A stretch of DNA of 64,000 nucleotides from Carbonactinospora thermoautotrophica (GTDB lineage: Bacteria; Actinomycetota; Actinomycetes; Streptomycetales; Carbonactinosporaceae): contig NZ_JYIJ01000019.1 of NCBI RefSeq assembly GCF_001543895.1, positions 1,054,001-1,118,000 on the forward strand. Direction: 5' to 3'. Position 1 is the stretch's first letter, and every line of letters starts with the position of its first letter. The notes beneath the pieces were generated by a model, which was not told the origin of the DNA, did no database searches, and was given only the letters and a program-made list of their open reading frames with translations. The translations under genes were made by a program, and so were the position numbers. This document shows, piece by piece, positions 50,725-61,225 of this stretch.

Positions 50725-51708
50725 TCACCGCGGGTGGCGCACCCGGGCCGCCGCGTAGTGGCAGGCGACCCGAGGTTCGGGGGAGCTGCCCGGCAGGACG
50801 GCCAGCTCGGTGCCCCGGCAGCGGCCGGCGACTCCGGCGCGCTCCGCCTCACCGGAGGCCAGCACCGGGCAGCGTGGGTGGAACCGGCACCCGGCCGGGA
50901 GCCGGGTCGGGTCCGGCGGCTCGCCAGCGACCGGCTCGCCGGCCCCGGACTCGGGCAGCACCGACAGCAACGCGCGCGTGTACGGGTGCTCCGGCTCCCG
51001 CAGGATCCGCTCGACCGGGCCCAGCTCGACGATCCGGCCGAGGTACATGACCGCGACCCGGTCGGCGACGTTCCAGGCCAGCCCGAGGTCGTGGGTGACG
51101 ACGAGGGCGGCCAGCCCCAGCTCGTCGCGCAGCCGCAGCAGCAGCGCGAGGATCTCACCCCGGACCGAGGCGTCGAGCGAGGCGACCGGCTCGTCGGCGA
51201 CCAGCACCTTCGGCTCCAGGGCGAGGGCGCCGGCGATGACGACGCGCTGGCGCTGGCCGCCGGACAGCTCGTGCGGGTACGACAGGAAGAACCGCTCCGG
51301 CGGGCGCAGGCCGGCCCGCGCGAGGGCGGCCGCCACCCGCTCCTCCTCGCCGTCGGTCAGGCCGTGGATGCGCAGCCCTTCGGCGACCGCCTCGTACACG
51401 GTGTGCCGGGGGTTGAGCGACCCCGTCGGGTCCTGTGGGACCAGCTGCACCTGACGGCGGTACGCCTTCAGCGCCCGCCCCGAGTACGCCAGCGGCCGGC
51501 CCGCGTACCGCACCTCCCCGGAGGCGGGCCGCTCCAGGCCGAGCAGGGTGCGCGCGAGCGTGGTCTTCCCGCACCCGGACTCCCCGACCAGGGCGACGAT
51601 CTCCCCGGGGTGCACGTCCAGATTCACCCCGTCCACCGCGCGGGCCACGCGGCCCTTGGCGGCGAACTCGACCCGCAGGTCGCGCGCGGCGAGGATCGGC
51701 GAGCTCAC
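50725..51708 (-). CDS. Peptide ABC transporter ATP-binding protein (OppF/DppF type)
   Basis: A 327-residue ATPase. Walker [10 protein letters not shown]-loop [12 protein letters not shown], signature LSGGQRQRV, Walker B LVADEP and H-loop VTHDLGLAW are all present. The C-terminal oligopeptide-transporter domain with three cysteines (GCRFHPRCP, then RVACHYA) is also seen. The GTG start overlaps the stop of the partner ATPase gene. The preceding 30 codons of the same frame are inside that gene and are not used. It is the last gene of the operon. Confidence 0.92.
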   Translation of the reverse strand: MSSPILAARDLRVEFAAKGRVARAVDGVNLDVHPGEIVALVGESGCGKTTLARTLLGLERPASGEVRYAGRPLAYSGRALKAYRRQVQLVPQDPTGSLNPRHTVYEAVAEGLRIHGLTDGEEERVAAALARAGLRPPERFFLSYPHELSGGQRQRVVIAGALALEPKVLVADEPVASLDASVRGEILALLLRLRDELGLAALVVTHDLGLAWNVADRVAVMYLGRIVELGPVERILREPEHPYTRALLSVLPESGAGEPVAGEPPDPTRLPAGCRFHPRCPVLASGEAERAGVAGRCRGTELAVLPGSSPEPRVACHYAAARVRHPR

Positions 51709-52682
51709 GTGGAGACCTCCGGGGAGTCGCGGACGTGGACGCAGGCGGCCCGCCGGCCGGGGCCGGCCGGCCACAGGGCCACGTCCAGTGCCGGGCACTC
51801 GGGCGTGGCGACGGGGCAGCGCGGGTGGAACGCGCAGCCGCCGGGCAGGCGCGCCGGGTCGGGCGGGTCGCCGCCGAGACCGCGCGGGTTCAGCCGGGAG
51901 CGCGGGTCGCCGACGGCGGGGAACGCCGCGGCGAGCGCCTGGCTGTACGGGTGACGCGGGCCGGCGAAGAACTCGCGGGCCGGGGCCTCCTCCACGACGC
52001 GGCCGGCGTACATGACGGCGAGGCGCCGGCAGGCGGCCGCGAGCGCGGACAGGTCGTGGCTGATCATGATCAGGCTGATGCCGCGGTCGGCCACCAGGCC
52101 CTGGATGAGCCGCAGCACCTGGGCCTGGATCATCACGTCGAGCGCGGTGGTCGGCTCGTCGGCGATGATGAGCCGGGGCGAGCAGGCCAGCGCCATCGCG
52201 ATCATCACCCGCTGGCGCTGGCCGCCGGACAGCTCGTGCGGGTAGGAGCGCGCCCGCCAGGCAGGCAGCCCCACCTGCTCCAGCAGTTCGCCCGCCCGGC
52301 GGCGCGCCTGCGCGGGCGTGGCCTTCTCGTGCAGCAGGATCGGCTCGGCGATCTGGTCGCCGAGCCGCCGGACCGGGTTGAGGGCGTGCATGGCGCCCTG
52401 GAAGACGACCGACGCCTCGGCCCAGCGCACCGCGCGCAGCCGACCCCAGGACATGGCGCGCACATCCTCGCCGTCGAGCAGGATCTCACCCGCCACAGCG
52501 GCGTTCTTCGGCAGCAGCCGCAACAGCGCGAGCGCGAGCGTGGACTTGCCGCACCCGGACTCTCCGGCCACCCCGAGGGTGTCCCCGGCCTCCAGGGTGA
52601 GGTCCACGCCGCGTACCGCCGGTACCTCCCCGTCGCGGGTCCGGTACGTGACGCGCAGGTCACGCAGTTCCAGCAGGGCCAT
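51705..52682 (-). CDS. Peptide ABC transporter ATP-binding protein (OppD/DppD type)
   Basis: A 325-residue ATPase. Walker [10 protein letters not shown]-loop [12 protein letters not shown], signature LSGGQRQRV, Walker [14 protein letters not shown] and H-loop ISHDLSALA are intact, and the family C-terminal part GCAFHPRCP ends the protein. It is paired with the following ATPase; both power the two permeases. Its stop overlaps the next GTG by GTGA. ATG start at 52682 directly follows the permease stop. Confidence 0.92.
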   Translation of the reverse strand: MALLELRDLRVTYRTRDGEVPAVRGVDLTLEAGDTLGVAGESGCGKSTLALALLRLLPKNAAVAGEILLDGEDVRAMSWGRLRAVRWAEASVVFQGAMHALNPVRRLGDQIAEPILLHEKATPAQARRRAGELLEQVGLPAWRARSYPHELSGGQRQRVMIAMALACSPRLIIADEPTTALDVMIQAQVLRLIQGLVADRGISLIMISHDLSALAAACRRLAVMYAGRVVEEAPAREFFAGPRHPYSQALAAAFPAVGDPRSRLNPRGLGGDPPDPARLPGGCAFHPRCPVATPECPALDVALWPAGPGRRAACVHVRDSPEVST

Positions 52683-53690
52683 TCAGCGCTCCCTGTCCGA
52701 TTGCTCGCCTCGCCCGCGCGCGGCTCCGTTCTCACGGGCCTTCGCCCTCCGGCCCAGTGGACGCGCGCGGGCCGGGGTCAGCCTCGGGTCGAGCACCGCC
52801 TCCAGCGCGCGGCCGCACAGGGTGAACGCCAACACGACCAGCAGGATCGCCAGGCCGGGCGCGAGCAGGTACCACCAGGCGCCCCGGGTGATCGCGCCGC
52901 TGGAGAACGCGAACTGCAGCATCGAGCCCCAGGACACCCGAGTTGGGTCACCGAGCCCGAGGAACGACAGCGTCGACTCGGAGATGACGGCGCCGGCCAC
53001 GGTCAGGGTGGTATTCGCCAGGACGAGCGGCAGCACGTTGGGCAGCACGTGCCGGGTCATCACGTGCCAGTGCCCGGCGCCGAGCACCCGGGCCCGCTCG
53101 ATGTAGGGGCGCGCCTCCACGCCGAGCGTCTGGGCGCGGACCAGGCGGGCCGTGGTCGGCCAGGTGGTGACGCCGATCGCGAGCGCGATCGTGAACAGCC
53201 CCCGCTGCAGCACGGTGGCCAGCGCGATCGCCAACACCAGCGAGGGCAGCACGAGGAACCAGTCGGTGAGCCGCATGAGGACCACCGAGAGCCAGCCCCG
53301 GAAGTGGCCGGCGCCCACGCCGACGACCGTGCCGATGCCGACGCTGAGCAGCGTGGCGAGGAAGCCGACCAGCAGCGAGACCCTGGCCCCCCACAGGGTG
53401 AGCAGCGCGACCGACCGGCCGTTCTCGTCGGTGCCGAGCGGGTGGTCCGCGCTCGGCCCGGCGAGCACCGGCCCGTCCGCCCGGGTGACGTCCAGCCCGG
53501 CAGGGTCGGTGAGCAGCGGCGCGGCGAGCGCGAGCCCGGCGACCAGGGCGAGCAGCACCAGCCCGGCCAGCCCCGCCGGGTCCCGGCGGTACTCCCGCCA
53601 GCACGCGGCCAGCGTCCGCCGCCGGCGCGTCCACGCGATCGCCCGGGCGCTCGCCCGGTTCCCGGTGGCGGTGGTGACGGGGCCGGTCAT
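52683..53690 (-). CDS. Peptide ABC transporter permease (OppC/DppC type)
   Basis: A 335-residue inner-membrane protein with six predicted helices. The N-terminal OppC segment (PAGLAGLVLLALVAGLALAAP), PLGTDENGRSVA, and the EAA-like coupling loop around YIERARVLGAGHWHVMTRHV identify it. The C-terminal 30 residues are basic and hydrophilic (GRRAKARENGAARG). The start overlaps the OppB stop (53687-53690). Confidence 0.9.
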   Translation of the reverse strand: MTGPVTTATGNRASARAIAWTRRRRTLAACWREYRRDPAGLAGLVLLALVAGLALAAPLLTDPAGLDVTRADGPVLAGPSADHPLGTDENGRSVALLTLWGARVSLLVGFLATLLSVGIGTVVGVGAGHFRGWLSVVLMRLTDWFLVLPSLVLAIALATVLQRGLFTIALAIGVTTWPTTARLVRAQTLGVEARPYIERARVLGAGHWHVMTRHVLPNVLPLVLANTTLTVAGAVISESTLSFLGLGDPTRVSWGSMLQFAFSSGAITRGAWWYLLAPGLAILLVVLAFTLCGRALEAVLDPRLTPARARPLGRRAKARENGAARGRGEQSDRER

Positions 53691-54736
53691 GCCGCACGCA
53701 CCCGGGGGTCGAGGAACCGGTACAGCATGTCCGCGAGCATGTTCATGACGATCGCGGAGCCCGAGAACAGCAGGAACGTGCCCTGGAGCAGCGGCAGGTC
53801 GGGCACCTTGAGCGCCTGGTACATGAGGTCGCCGAGCCCCGGCCAGGAGTACACGGTCTCGACGGTGATCGCGCCGGTCACCACCAGACCCAGGTGCAGG
53901 AAGATCAGGGTCACCGTGGGCAGCAGCGCGTTGGGCACCGCGTGGCGGCGGCGCACCAGGTCCTCGCGCAGCCCCTTGGCGCGGGCCGTGACCAGGTAGT
54001 CCGCGCCCATCTCATCCAGCAGCGACGAGCGCATGACCAGCAGGTACTGGGCGTACACGACCGCGACGAAGGTCACGCAGGGCAGCACCAGGTGGTGGAG
54101 CACGTCGAGGGCGTGCGGCACGGACCCGGCGTCCGGCGAGGCGTACCCGCCGGTCGGGAACAGGCCGGGGACCGGCCCCATCCCGACCGCGAACACCATG
54201 AGCAGGATCATCCCGAGCCAGAACGTCGGCACCGACCACAGCGTGAGCGCGGTTCCGGTGGCCACCCGGTCGAACCGGCTGCCGCGCTGCCACGCGCTGC
54301 GGGTGCCGAGCCAGAGCCCCAGCGCGGCGGCGATCACGGTGGCGCTGCCGGCCAACAGCAGGGTCGGCCAGAGCCGCTCGGCGATGAGCTCGGCGACCGG
54401 GCGCTGGTGCAGGTAGGAGACGCCGAGGTCGCCGCGCAGGGTGCCGCCGAGATAGCCGAGGAACTGCTCCCACAGCGGCCGGTCCAGACCCATCCGGTGC
54501 CGCAGCTCCTCCACCTGCGCGGCGCTCACCGGCCGGCCGCGGGTCATGGTCTGCACCGGGTCGCCCGGGATGACGCGGAACAGGAAGAACGAGAGCACCA
54601 TGACGAAACCCAGGCTGAGGGCGGCCTCGCCCAGCTTGGTCGCCAGGTACCGCAGGGTCCGTGCCCCGGGCCGGCGGCCCTTGGCCCGCTCTCCGGGTGC
54701 GAGGGCTGTCTCCGTCTCCAGGATCGGGGCGGTCAC
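53687..54736 (-). CDS. Peptide ABC transporter permease (OppB/DppB type)
   Basis: A 349-residue membrane protein. OppB hallmarks are the opening after a basic segment (LSFFLFRVIPGDPVQTM), RHRMGLDRPLWEQFLGYL and the coupling loop YLVTARAKGLREDLVRRRHA. The N-terminus has an extra 30 hydrophilic residues before the first helix. The ATG at 54736 lies three bases after the substrate-binding protein stop. Both permeases form the channel. Confidence 0.9.
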   Translation of the reverse strand: MTAPILETETALAPGERAKGRRPGARTLRYLATKLGEAALSLGFVMVLSFFLFRVIPGDPVQTMTRGRPVSAAQVEELRHRMGLDRPLWEQFLGYLGGTLRGDLGVSYLHQRPVAELIAERLWPTLLLAGSATVIAAALGLWLGTRSAWQRGSRFDRVATGTALTLWSVPTFWLGMILLMVFAVGMGPVPGLFPTGGYASPDAGSVPHALDVLHHLVLPCVTFVAVVYAQYLLVMRSSLLDEMGADYLVTARAKGLREDLVRRRHAVPNALLPTVTLIFLHLGLVVTGAITVETVYSWPGLGDLMYQALKVPDLPLLQGTFLLFSGSAIVMNMLADMLYRFLDPRVRAA

Positions 54737-54739
54737 CGG

Positions 54740-56596
54740 CTACTCCCGGTCGTCGGCCGTCGCGCGGCGCCGCCGGTTGACGACCACGCCGGCCATGACG
54801 GCGAGCACGGCCAAGCCGGCGAGGCCGCCGAGCAGGGGCCCGGTGCCGCCGGAGGACCGTTCGGCGCTGACCGGCGTGGCGGACCACATGCTCCAGTAAC
54901 CGTCCTGGTGCAGGATCACCCCGCCCGGGTCGGGCTGGGTCTGGAACGGCGCGAAGCGGTCCTTGCGGTACGCCTCCAGCTCGTAGGCGTAGTACAGGAT
55001 CACCGCGGTCGACAGCTCGTACAGCCGCTGCTGCATCCGCTTGACGATCTCGGCCCGCTTGGCCCGGTCCAGCTCCTGGATCTGCTGCGCGTAGAGCGCC
55101 TCGTACTCCGCGTCGCAGAGGAAGTTGTCGGTCGTGCCGCCCTTGCCGCTCGCCGCCGGGCGCTGGTCGCACTTCTGGATCGACAGCACGTAGTCCGGGT
55201 CGGGGTTGGCGTTCCAGCCGCCCAGCGCCAGGTCGTACTCGCCGGCGGACCACACCTCGTTGAGCCGGGCGCTGGCGAGCAGCCGGACGTCGGCTCGGAT
55301 GCCGATCCGCTCGAGCCAGCCGGCGATGTGCTGGGCGAGCGGCGCGTCCAGAGGCCGGTCGTTGTGGCCGAGCAGGCGGAACTTCAGCGGCTGGCTGCCG
55401 TCGGGCATGGTCCGCACCCCGTCCGGACCCCTGCGGTACCCGGCCTGGTCCAGGATCTGGTTGGCCTTGGCGATGTCGAAGTCGATCGCCTCGGCCGGGT
55501 TCGGCGCCCAGTGGAAGTCCTTGAAACGCGCCGGGAGGTAGCCCGCGCCGGGCTCGCCGTACCCGCCCAGGACCTTCTGGACCAGGGTCTTCTTGTCGAT
55601 GGCGTGGTGGATCGCCCGCCGGACCCGCTGGTCGCGCAGGGCCGGGTGGCCGTCGCCGATCGGCTCGCCCGTCACGGTCGCCGCGCCCGGGTTGATGGCC
55701 AGCTCGTAGAACCGGCTGCCCTGCGCCTTGTTGAGCGCTATGCCTGGCTCGCCTTTCAGGGCGTCGTACTGGGCGGGGGTGAGGCCGCCGACCACGTCGA
55801 CCTCGCCCTTGCGCAGCGCCTGCACGGCGGCGTCGGTGTTCTTGTAGTACCGGTAGACCAGCTCGTCGAGCTTTGGCGCGCCGCGCCAGAAGTTCTTGTT
55901 GGCCTTGAGCTTGACGTACTGGTCGGGCTTGTAGTCGACGAGGATGAACGGCCCGCTGCCGACGACCGGGTATTGGTCGTTCTGGTAGTCCCCGATGTCC
56001 TTGACGTTCTTCCAGACGTGCTCGGGCACGATCGGGACGTCGAGCGCGAGCATGGTCGCCTGCGGTGTCTTCGTCCTGAACACCGCGGTCCAGTCGTCCG
56101 GCGCGGTGACCGAGGCGAAGTTGGCGACGAAGTTGCCGTTGGCGGTGCGGGCGTCCTCGTCCCGCAGCATCAGGCGGTACGTGAACGCCACGTCCCGCGC
56201 GGTGACCGGCTGGCCGTCGGACCACTTGGCGTTCTTGCGGATCCGGTAGGTCCAGGTCAGCTTGTCGGTCGAAACCTCCCACGACTCGGCGAGCCCGGGG
56301 ACCGGATGCGTGTCCTTGGGGTCGTACGCGGTCAGGAAGTCGTACATCAGCCGGTTGATCTCGGTCGAGGTGGCGAAGACCGCGAGGAACGGGTTGAGCG
56401 TGTCGATGCCGCGCGTGATCGCGACCCGCAGGGTCTTCGGCCGCGTCTGCTCCGCGGCGTGGGCGGTGGCGGCCCCGCCGGGAACCGGTAGCCCGGTCAC
56501 GCCTGGGTCGACGCACAGGCTGAGGCAGCCGGCCACCAGTAACGCGGCGGTTCGAGCCGCGAAGGGCCGGCACCGGGGGCGCTGTGCGGCGGTCAT
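54740..56596 (-). CDS. Peptide ABC transporter substrate-binding protein with C-terminal membrane anchor
   Basis: A 618-residue solute-binding protein of family 5. The signal peptide (RTAALLVAGCLSLCV) is followed by the binding domain: TRGIDTLNPFLAVFAT, VPGLAESWEVSTDKLTWTY and VVGSGPFILVDYKP. The C-terminal end is unusual, with a glycine-rich linker, a membrane helix (LLGGLAGLAVLAVMAGVVV) and a basic tail, so the protein is anchored at its C-terminus and not by a lipid. ATG 56596 is chosen as the first start before the signal peptide; the longer frame adds an implausible leader. It heads the operon. Confidence 0.88.
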   Translation of the reverse strand: MTAAQRPRCRPFAARTAALLVAGCLSLCVDPGVTGLPVPGGAATAHAAEQTRPKTLRVAITRGIDTLNPFLAVFATSTEINRLMYDFLTAYDPKDTHPVPGLAESWEVSTDKLTWTYRIRKNAKWSDGQPVTARDVAFTYRLMLRDEDARTANGNFVANFASVTAPDDWTAVFRTKTPQATMLALDVPIVPEHVWKNVKDIGDYQNDQYPVVGSGPFILVDYKPDQYVKLKANKNFWRGAPKLDELVYRYYKNTDAAVQALRKGEVDVVGGLTPAQYDALKGEPGIALNKAQGSRFYELAINPGAATVTGEPIGDGHPALRDQRVRRAIHHAIDKKTLVQKVLGGYGEPGAGYLPARFKDFHWAPNPAEAIDFDIAKANQILDQAGYRRGPDGVRTMPDGSQPLKFRLLGHNDRPLDAPLAQHIAGWLERIGIRADVRLLASARLNEVWSAGEYDLALGGWNANPDPDYVLSIQKCDQRPAASGKGGTTDNFLCDAEYEALYAQQIQELDRAKRAEIVKRMQQRLYELSTAVILYYAYELEAYRKDRFAPFQTQPDPGGVILHQDGYWSMWSATPVSAERSSGGTGPLLGGLAGLAVLAVMAGVVVNRRRRATADDRE

Positions 56597-57202
56597 GGTT
56601 GGGCCTCGCTTCCCACAGGTGCCCGCAAGCCGCGGTCGGCCAGGGTTGGCAGAAAAAGTCCACCAAAATGGAAAGAAAGTCAATAATTTCCTTCACCCGC
56701 TAGGCCGCCGCCGCGTACCGCGGCGGGATTCCGGTGCCCCCGGACATAGCGGGCTCTGCCCCCCGTTCCTGGCCGACCAGATGACCGGGGTCCGGCTGGA
56801 CGGGGAGCGTGCGAGCGAGGGCCGGCACAACGCCGCGCTCGCCGCGGACCAGGCGCGTGGTTCCGTTCCTCATGTCCGGCGGCGCGGATGCCGTTCGCCC
56901 GGCTCGGCATCGCCGGGTACGGCTTCCCCTCGGGTACTTCTCACCCGGGTACGCGCCCGTGGGCTTCGACCACTATCGGCAGGCCCGTGGGGTGGACGAG
57001 CGCGTCCCGGTCGAGGGCCCGGGGTTCGGCGTCCGGGTGCTGGATGAGCACCTGCTGACCGCCTGTCCCAGGCGCAGGGCACGAGGTGTTCGGGCCGCCA
57101 CTCCTCCGGCGGGGTCCGGGCAGGGCAGGGCGAGGAGCGCCGGGCTGCCCGGCACGGCGATGATCCGAGGCGCCGCGTCAACCTGGCGTCCGGGCGACGC
57201 AC
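56597..57202. other. Intergenic gap of 0.6 kb between oppA-type gene and msiK
   Basis: The first 100 bases next to the binding-protein gene are AT-rich and carry its promoter region; on the minus strand TTGACT lies near 56680. A hairpin CCGCCGCG with CGCGGCGG is at about 56708-56726. From 56730 to 57200 no credible gene or repeat is seen; the plus-strand frames have arginine-rich, shadow-like content. Confidence 0.5.
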
Positions 57203-58294
<1,092 letters not shown>

Positions 58295-58539
58295 GTGCGT
58301 TGTCGTCCCTTCACCGGCAGGAACGTGCCGGACGATCCGAGTGAAGTGGACCCGGGCCGAACGCGGGGCTGCGGCGACGGTACCCGCGCGGCGACGGGAT
58401 TGTCAGCAACCCTGGTCAGCGACCTTCGCGCGACCAGGAGGGTTGTGAAGAAATAGACTGCCCGTCCGAGTTTTCAGCGAATATTCTTCATCGTACTGAT
58501 CATTGCGATCCACCTCCTCATGAGCAAAATCTTTCAGGG
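58295..58539. other. Region between msiK and the LacI gene
   Basis: No gene of normal size. It becomes AT-rich from about 58440. On the minus strand a strong GAGGAGG (58513-58519) stands seven bases before an ATG that opens an eight-codon ORF, MISTMKNI, ending in R and a stop (58480-58506). It could be a translated leader or the broken start of a lost sugar-binding-protein gene. Confidence 0.4.
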
Positions 58540-58560
58540 CTTGCGGAAACCGTGTGCAAG
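58540..58560. promoter_or_regulatory. Candidate LacI-type operator
   Basis: CTTGC at 58540-58544 and GCAAG at 58556-58560 form an inverted repeat with 11 bases between. Actinomycete LacI-family sugar regulators, such as MalR, often bind CTTGC...GCAAG sequences. It lies 20 bases before the LacI start, so it would mediate autoregulation. Confidence 0.5.
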
Positions 58561-58580
58561 CTTCCACTACTGTGAGACCT

Positions 58581-59633
58581 ATGCGAGCACGGCTGGCAGA
58601 CATCGCGGCGCAGGCTGGAGTCAGTGAGGCGACCGTCAGTCGCGTTCTCAACGGCAAGCCAGGTGTCTCACCGGCGACCCGGCAGGCCGTGCTCACCGCG
58701 CTCGACGTCCTCGGGTACGAGCGGCCCAGCCGCCTGCGCCGCCGCAGCGCCGGGCTGGTGGGCCTGATCCTGCCCGAGCTGGACAACCCGATCTTCCCTG
58801 CCTTCGCCCAGGCCATCGAGACCACGCTCGCCCAGCACGGGTACACCGCGGTGCTGTGCACCAGCCGGCCCGGCAGCGTGGGCGAGGACGAGTACACCGA
58901 GCTGCTGCTGGAGCGCGGCGTCTCCGGCATCGTCTTCGTCTCCGGGCTGCACTCCGACAGCAGCGCCGACCCCGCCCGGTACCAGCGCCTGGTCGAGCGC
59001 GGCCTCCCGATCGTGCTGATCAACGGGTACGTCGAGGGCGTCGACGCCCCCTTCATCTCGACCGACGAGGAAGCCGCGATGGAGCTGGCCGTCGCGCACC
59101 TCGCCGCGCTCGGGCACACCCGGATCGGTCTCGCCGTCGGCCCCGAGCGGTACGTGCCCACCAAACGCAAGATCAGCGGCTTCCGGCGCGCCATGGCCGC
59201 CCAGACCGGCGCCGAGGACGTGCCGATCGAGTGCTCGCTGTTCTCTGTCGAGGGCGGTGCCGCGGCTGCGGGACGCCTGCTCGACCAGGGCGTCACCGCG
59301 ATCGTCTGCGGGAGCGACCTGATGGCGCTCGGCGCGATCCGCGCGGCTCGCCAGCGCGACCTCGACGTGCCCCGGGACGTCTCCGTCGTCGGGTTCGACG
59401 ACTCCCCGCTGGTCGCGTTCACCGACCCGCCGCTCACCACCGTGCGCCAGGCCGTCACGGCCATGGGGCAGGCCGCCGTGCAGGCACTCCTCGACGAGAT
59501 CGGCGGCGCCCGCGCCTCCCGGTCGGAGTTCCTGTTCTGCCCCGAGCTCGTGGTCCGCGGCTCCACCGGCGCGGTCGGCGACCGTCCCGACGCCGACCGC
59601 GTGACCCTGCCGCACCAGCTCGCCGTCGACTGA
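58581..59633 (+). CDS. LacI-family sugar-responsive repressor
   Basis: A 350-residue LacI-type regulator. The helix-turn-helix and hinge are RLADIAAQAGVSEATVSRVL and ERPSRLRRRSAGLVGLILPE. The periplasmic-binding-like ligand domain follows, with VCGSDLMALGAIRAAR and PRDVSVVGFDDSPLVAFTDPPLTTV. The ATG at 58581 is taken because the DNA-binding domain begins directly after it; the upstream GTG at 58554 is within the putative operator. It is divergent from msiK and probably controls a sugar-uptake gene, with its own promoter included. Confidence 0.88.
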   Translation: MRARLADIAAQAGVSEATVSRVLNGKPGVSPATRQAVLTALDVLGYERPSRLRRRSAGLVGLILPELDNPIFPAFAQAIETTLAQHGYTAVLCTSRPGSVGEDEYTELLLERGVSGIVFVSGLHSDSSADPARYQRLVERGLPIVLINGYVEGVDAPFISTDEEAAMELAVAHLAALGHTRIGLAVGPERYVPTKRKISGFRRAMAAQTGAEDVPIECSLFSVEGGAAAAGRLLDQGVTAIVCGSDLMALGAIRAARQRDLDVPRDVSVVGFDDSPLVAFTDPPLTTVRQAVTAMGQAAVQALLDEIGGARASRSEFLFCPELVVRGSTGAVGDRPDADRVTLPHQLAVD

Positions 59634-59691
59634 CGCCGGCCGGCTTCGGCGCGCACGACCTTGCCGTATCTGGGTACGATGCGGCTGTTCC

Positions 59692-59764
59692 GCCGGCATG
59701 GCGCAACTGGCAGCGCACCCGACTTGTAATCGGGCGGTTAGGGGTTCGAGTCCCCTTGCCGGCT
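59692..59764 (+). tRNA. tRNA-Thr (anticodon TGT)
   Basis: 73-base tRNA. The acceptor arms are GCCGGCA (59692-59698) and TGCCGGC (59757-59763) with discriminator T. The anticodon stem-loop is CCCGA-CTTGTAA-TCGGG, giving anticodon TGT for ACA codons. The T arm AGGGG-TTCGAGT-CCCCT is complete. CCA is not encoded. It is the probable attachment site of the integrative element that starts right after it, because the integrase is at this end. Confidence 0.95.
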
Positions 59765-59771
59765 CCCAGGT

Positions 59772-59804
59772 CAGAGGCCCTTTCCACTCCGGAAAGGGCC
59801 TCTG
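59772..59804 (+). terminator. Terminator after tRNA-Thr and at the integrase end
   Basis: Perfect 14-bp stem CAGAGGCCCTTTCC with GGAAAGGGCCTCTG, five-base loop, then TTTGCT. Confidence 0.8.
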
Positions 59805-59826
59805 TTTGCTAACACCTTTGCTAACA
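59805..59826. repeat. Direct repeat TTTGCTAACA, possible att/integrase arm site
   Basis: Two copies of TTTGCTAACA (59805-59814 and 59817-59826) are separated by two bases, between the terminator and the integrase stop. Such repeats near the integrase end can be arm-type binding sites; this is inferred from position. Confidence 0.5.
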
Positions 59827-59834
59827 AGCGCACC

Positions 59835-60187
59835 TCAGCCCGCCCGCTCGCCCTCGACCGCCCGGGCGAAGATGTCGGCCACGCTGGCGGCGCGCTCGCG
59901 GATGACGTGCGCGTGCACCCGGAGCGTGATCGACGGGTCCGCGTGGCCCAGCCGTGCCGCCACGACGTGGACCGGCACGCCGGCGAGCAGGAGCGTGGTC
60001 GCGCGGATGTGGCGCAGGTCGTGCAGCCGGGCCAGGGGCAGCGGCACGACGGGGCGGCCGTCCTTCGGCTCGTTGTGGGCCTTGATCAGCTTGGCCATGA
60101 GCTGGGACACGGTGTCCGGGTACAGCGGCTCGCCGAGTTCGGTGGTGAACACGTGGTCGCCGCCAGCCCAGGCCGCCCCAGCGGCTA
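59835..60187 (-). pseudogene. Integrase, C-terminal fragment (IS-interrupted)
   Basis: C-terminal 117 codons of a pSAM2-type tyrosine recombinase. The catalytic HxxR (HDLRHIRATTLLLAG) and the second His (ARLGHADPSITL) are present. The residue in the place of the catalytic tyrosine is histidine: the sequence reads RVHAHVIRE where the family has RVYAHVIRE. It is separated from its N-terminal part by the IS630 element. Joining the flanks at one TA gives an uninterrupted frame ARERLAAGAAWAGG. The enzyme is presumably inactive. Confidence 0.85.
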
Positions 60188-61225
60188 AGCGGCTTGCCGA
60201 AAGTTCTGTCGGTAACTGTGGGGTAGCCATGGAGAGCTCCAGGGCGCAGCGGTGATCAGGTTCTGGTCCGGGGTGCGGTGCCGGAAGAAGGCGTGGACCT
60301 GGCGCAGGCGGTCGGCCATGGTGGTCGGGGCGGTGTTGGCGAGCTGGTGCTTGAGCGCGGCCCAGATCCGCTCGGTGGGGTTGTCCTGGGGGCAGTAGCG
60401 GGCGCCTTCCAGCAGCAGCAAGCGTGGATGGGCAGCCAGCCAACGCCGGGTGATCCCGCTGTGGTGGATCGATGCGTTGTCGCAGATCACCGCCACTGTC
60501 GGGGCGGTCGGGTAGGCGGTGAGCAACTGGTCGAGGAACTGGCAGAACACCGCCGAGACGGCCCGACGGCTGATGGCGTAGTGGAACGCTTCGGTGACCA
60601 GATCGGTGGCGCCGAACAGGCTGCGCCGCTGGTTGCTGCCGGGCGTATCGATCGTGTGACGTTGCCCGCGCAGGATCCAGCAAGCACGGATGCGAGCGAG
60701 CAGGTCCAGGTGGGATTCGTCGGCGGCCAGCGCGACCGATCCGGCTGGCAGGGCGGCGATCCTGGTGCGGATGTGCTGGCAGATCGTCTCACGATCGGGG
60801 TCGCCTCTGGCGGCCAGGCGGGGCCGGCGCCAGCGGGCGTGCTCACGGATGCGCCGGTAGCAGGTGCGCAGGCTGATCGTCGGCCTGCCCAGCGCCTGCC
60901 ATACCCGCGGCGTGGTCCACGCCTTCGGCGCCGCGAGCAGGGCTCGGATGCGCTCACCGAGGCGACCGCTGCCCTTGCGGGGCCGCCCGCAGCGGGGTCG
61001 GTCAACCAGCCCGGTGATGCCTTCGGTGTCGTGCCGGGCGATCCAGCGGCGGACCGTGGCCGGGTCGTAGTGCAGCAGCACTGCGATCTCGGCCGCGGTC
61101 ATGCCGCGAGCGGACAGCAGCACCATCACCGCGCGGGTGGCTTCCCGCCACCGGCGATGCAGCGCGGCGACGAGCTGGTCGTAGCCGTCATCGGACAGGT
61201 TGGTGTACACGTGCGCGGGGCGCAT
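60185..61225 (-). CDS. IS630-family transposase
   Basis: A 346-residue DDE transposase. The N-terminal helix-turn-helix domain (MTAAEIAVLLHYDPATVRRW) is followed by the catalytic D, D and E regions: LAADESHLDLL, VICDNASIHHS and YCPQDNPTERIWAALKH. The reading frame is complete. The stop codon TAG is partly formed by the TA target duplication at 60186-60187, so the enzyme ends at the element border. It looks functional. Confidence 0.93.
   Translation of the reverse strand: MRPAHVYTNLSDDGYDQLVAALHRRWREATRAVMVLLSARGMTAAEIAVLLHYDPATVRRWIARHDTEGITGLVDRPRCGRPRKGSGRLGERIRALLAAPKAWTTPRVWQALGRPTISLRTCYRRIREHARWRRPRLAARGDPDRETICQHIRTRIAALPAGSVALAADESHLDLLARIRACWILRGQRHTIDTPGSNQRRSLFGATDLVTEAFHYAISRRAVSAVFCQFLDQLLTAYPTAPTVAVICDNASIHHSGITRRWLAAHPRLLLLEGARYCPQDNPTERIWAALKHQLANTAPTTMADRLRQVHAFFRHRTPDQNLITAAPWSSPWLPHSYRQNFRQAA

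Noticed and set aside
51435-53999. 854-codon plus-strand open frame across the peptide transporter genes
   Set aside because: Composition is arginine/glycine/proline-rich with no domain, and the minus strand encodes four well-recognised transporter genes.
54012-56696. 894-codon minus-strand frame overlapping the binding-protein gene
   Set aside because: Same-strand shadow in another frame; the frame at 54740-56596 matches a family 5 solute-binding protein.
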